NCBI GenBank assembly: GCA_007135845.1
Contig: SLIC01000203.1
Location: 1 to 7,545, forward strand
Source: Candidatus Brevefilum sp.
Lineage (GTDB): Bacteria; Chloroflexota; Anaerolineae; Anaerolineales; Anaerolineaceae
DNA: 7,545 bases
Direction of reading: 5' to 3'
In this document: positions 6,282 to 7,545 of the stretch, one piece after another
Position numbering within the stretch: the stretch's first letter is position 1
Layout: each line of letters starts with the position of its first letter
Notes under the pieces: model-generated
The model's input: only the letters and a program-made list of their open reading frames with translations
Told to the model about the DNA's origin: nothing
The model's database searches: none
Program-made: the position numbers and the translations under genes

Positions 6282-7545
6282 GCGATAACAAAAATAATAA
6301 CCAAAAGGACATAAAAAAACCTGTCAGCAAACCCCAGCAACAAACTCGGCGGCGCGGCCCTATGGCCATGATGCCTGGTGAAAAAGCCCGCGATTTTAAG
6401 GGCACTTTCAAACAGCTGGTTCAATACCTGGGAAAATACAACCTGATTATCCTGGTGGTTCTGATCATCGCGGCAGGATCAACCGTGTTCGCGATTGTCG
6501 GCCCAAAAATACTGGGGCGTGCCACCACACTCCTCTTTGAAGGCGTCCTTGCTCAAATCTCTGGGACGGGCACCGGGATCGATTTTAATGCGATCAGTGC
6601 CATCATCATTCAGGTTGCTATTTTGTATACTATCTCGGGGTTTCTGGATTTTCTGCAGGGATACATTATGGCCGGCGTCTCAATTGATATCACCTATCGT
6701 TTCAGGCAGGATATCTCCACGAAGATCAACAGGCTGCCCCTGCAGTATTTCGACAAGGTCAGCCAGGGTGAAGTGCTTTCGCGGGTTACCAACGATGTGG
6801 ATACGGTCAGTCAGACTCTGAATCAAAGCTTATCGCAAATCATCACCTCGGTAACCAGCGTAGTCGGCATCATGATCATGATGTTTACCATCAGCTGGAC
6901 AATGACCCTGATCGCCCTGGTCACGGTGCCCTTATCGCTGGTAGCCATCAGCCTGGTTGTCCGTACTTCGCAGAAATATTTCAAACAGCAGCAGGAATAC
7001 TTGGGGCATGTCAACGGGCATGTGGAAGAGATGTTCGGCGGGCATATCGTTATCAAAGCCTTTAATGCCGAAGAGGAATCCATCAATACCTTCAGCAAGC
7101 TAAACAGCACCCTGTTCAGCTCTGCGTGGATATCCCAGTTTCTATCACACCTGATCATGCCGACCATGCGCATCATCAGCAATTTGGGGTATGTCGCTGT
7201 GAGCATCCTCGGCGGCTACCTGGCCATCCAGGGCAGGATTTCGGTTGGCGATATCCAGGCCTTTATTCAATATGTGCGCCAATTCAACCAACCCCTCATG
7301 CAGATTGCCAATATCTCCAACGTCCTGCAGCAAACAGCGGCAGCAGCCGAGCGCGTGTTTGAGTTCATCAACGAAGATGAAGAGGTCGAAGAGACAACTG
7401 ACCCCGTGCACCTGGAACATGTGGAAGGGTACGTTGAATTCCGCAATGTGCGTTTTGGCTACAACCCGGATGAGGTGGTGATCAAAGATTTCTCATTCAA
7501 GGCAAATCCCGGACAAAAGATCGCCATCGTGGGGCCAACCGGTGC
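6278..7545 (+). CDS. ABC exporter half-transporter, partner subunit (3' end outside window)
   Basis: This frame is open from ATG 6278 to the window end (422 codons plus 2 bases). It overlaps the previous stop in an ATGA junction, with GGAGG (6266-6270) 7 nt upstream. Residues 1-43 form a Lys/Gln/Asn/Arg-rich cytoplasmic tail (RRR at 24-26, then GPMAMMPGEKA). TM1 lies near 54-76 with only a short outer loop (about 85-105). The remaining TMs fall near 106-130, 187-208, 209-228, 292-316 and 322-341. The coupling-helix region shows the exporter pattern YFDKVSQGEVLSRVTNDVD (157-175). The nucleotide-binding domain begins near 384, with the A-loop aromatic Y395, and the sequence ends in Walker A at GPTG (419-422). 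Catalytic residues and the signature are beyond the edge. If the pair is asymmetric, this subunit should carry the intact Glu and His, while its signature may deviate. It should dimerise with the 751-residue subunit. Confidence 0.92.
   Translation, partial: MSDNKNNNQKDIKKPVSKPQQQTRRRGPMAMMPGEKARDFKGTFKQLVQYLGKYNLIILVVLIIAAGSTVFAIVGPKILGRATTLLFEGVLAQISGTGTGIDFNAISAIIIQVAILYTISGFLDFLQGYIMAGVSIDITYRFRQDISTKINRLPLQYFDKVSQGEVLSRVTNDVDTVSQTLNQSLSQIITSVTSVVGIMIMMFTISWTMTLIALVTVPLSLVAISLVVRTSQKYFKQQQEYLGHVNGHVEEMFGGHIVIKAFNAEEESINTFSKLNSTLFSSAWISQFLSHLIMPTMRIISNLGYVAVSILGGYLAIQGRISVGDIQAFIQYVRQFNQPLMQIANISNVLQQTAAAAERVFEFINEDEEVEETTDPVHLEHVEGYVEFRNVRFGYNPDEVVIKDFSFKANPGQKIAIVGPTG

Noticed and set aside
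6495..6821. 108-codon + strand frame within the second ABC gene
   Set aside because: It is an out-of-frame shadow of the exporter frame, which is open from 6278 to the window end and shows the expected family motifs.
6823..7206. 127-codon minus-strand frame within the second ABC gene
   Set aside because: It is antisense to transmembrane segments of the exporter; its composition is explained by the hydrophobic codons on the other strand.

Overview
The window looks like a chromosomal segment from a mid-GC bacterium and reads almost entirely on the + strand. Its gene content is a membrane-anchored Ig-like/PD40 propeller protein, a DUF1980/permease pair, and a MarR regulator ahead of two ABC half-transporters, one carrying a large outer-face insertion. 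This is most reminiscent of Chloroflexota (Anaerolineae) or a related monoderm lineage. That assignment is an inference from gene style only. No rRNA, tRNA or marker gene is present to fix it.

Region 1 (1-3137) appears to be one transcription unit continuing from upstream. It holds the possible tail of a preceding gene (stop at 39-41) and a UPF0718/ArsP_1-type permease (48-977). These are followed by its usual partner, a TIGR03943/DUF1980 protein (1009-1758), and a membrane-anchored Big_5 plus PD40 beta-propeller protein (1773-3137). Gaps are 6, 31 and 14 nt. The first two proteins probably form a membrane complex that moves or handles a metal or metalloid. The role of the propeller protein is unknown.

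Region 2 (3138-3509) is a 372-bp non-coding gap that is unusually dense in structure. In order it holds a weak terminator-like stretch, 3.75 copies of a 20-bp repeat built of alternating complementary arms, and a four-tract G-quadruplex motif directly abutting the repeat. Next come a large inverted repeat with CACGTG arms, a perfect 10-bp palindrome, a near-consensus sigma-70 promoter (TTGACA-N17-TATATT) and a short leader with a Shine-Dalgarno.

Region 3 (3510-7545) is a second operon. It encodes a MarR-family regulator, a 751-residue ABC exporter subunit and, overlapping it by 4 nt (ATGA), a second exporter subunit that runs off the window inside its Walker A motif. The first subunit lacks the catalytic Glu (Asp instead) and the switch His (Gln instead). 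This is the pattern of the degenerate-site subunit in heterodimeric exporters such as TM287/288. It also has an insertion of about 190 residues between TM1 and TM2, predicted to lie outside the membrane. The simplest reading is a MarR-controlled, ligand-inducible heterodimeric efflux pump.

I see no clearly undescribed defence or mobile system. The most unusual material is the structured intergenic region and the exporter ectodomain.
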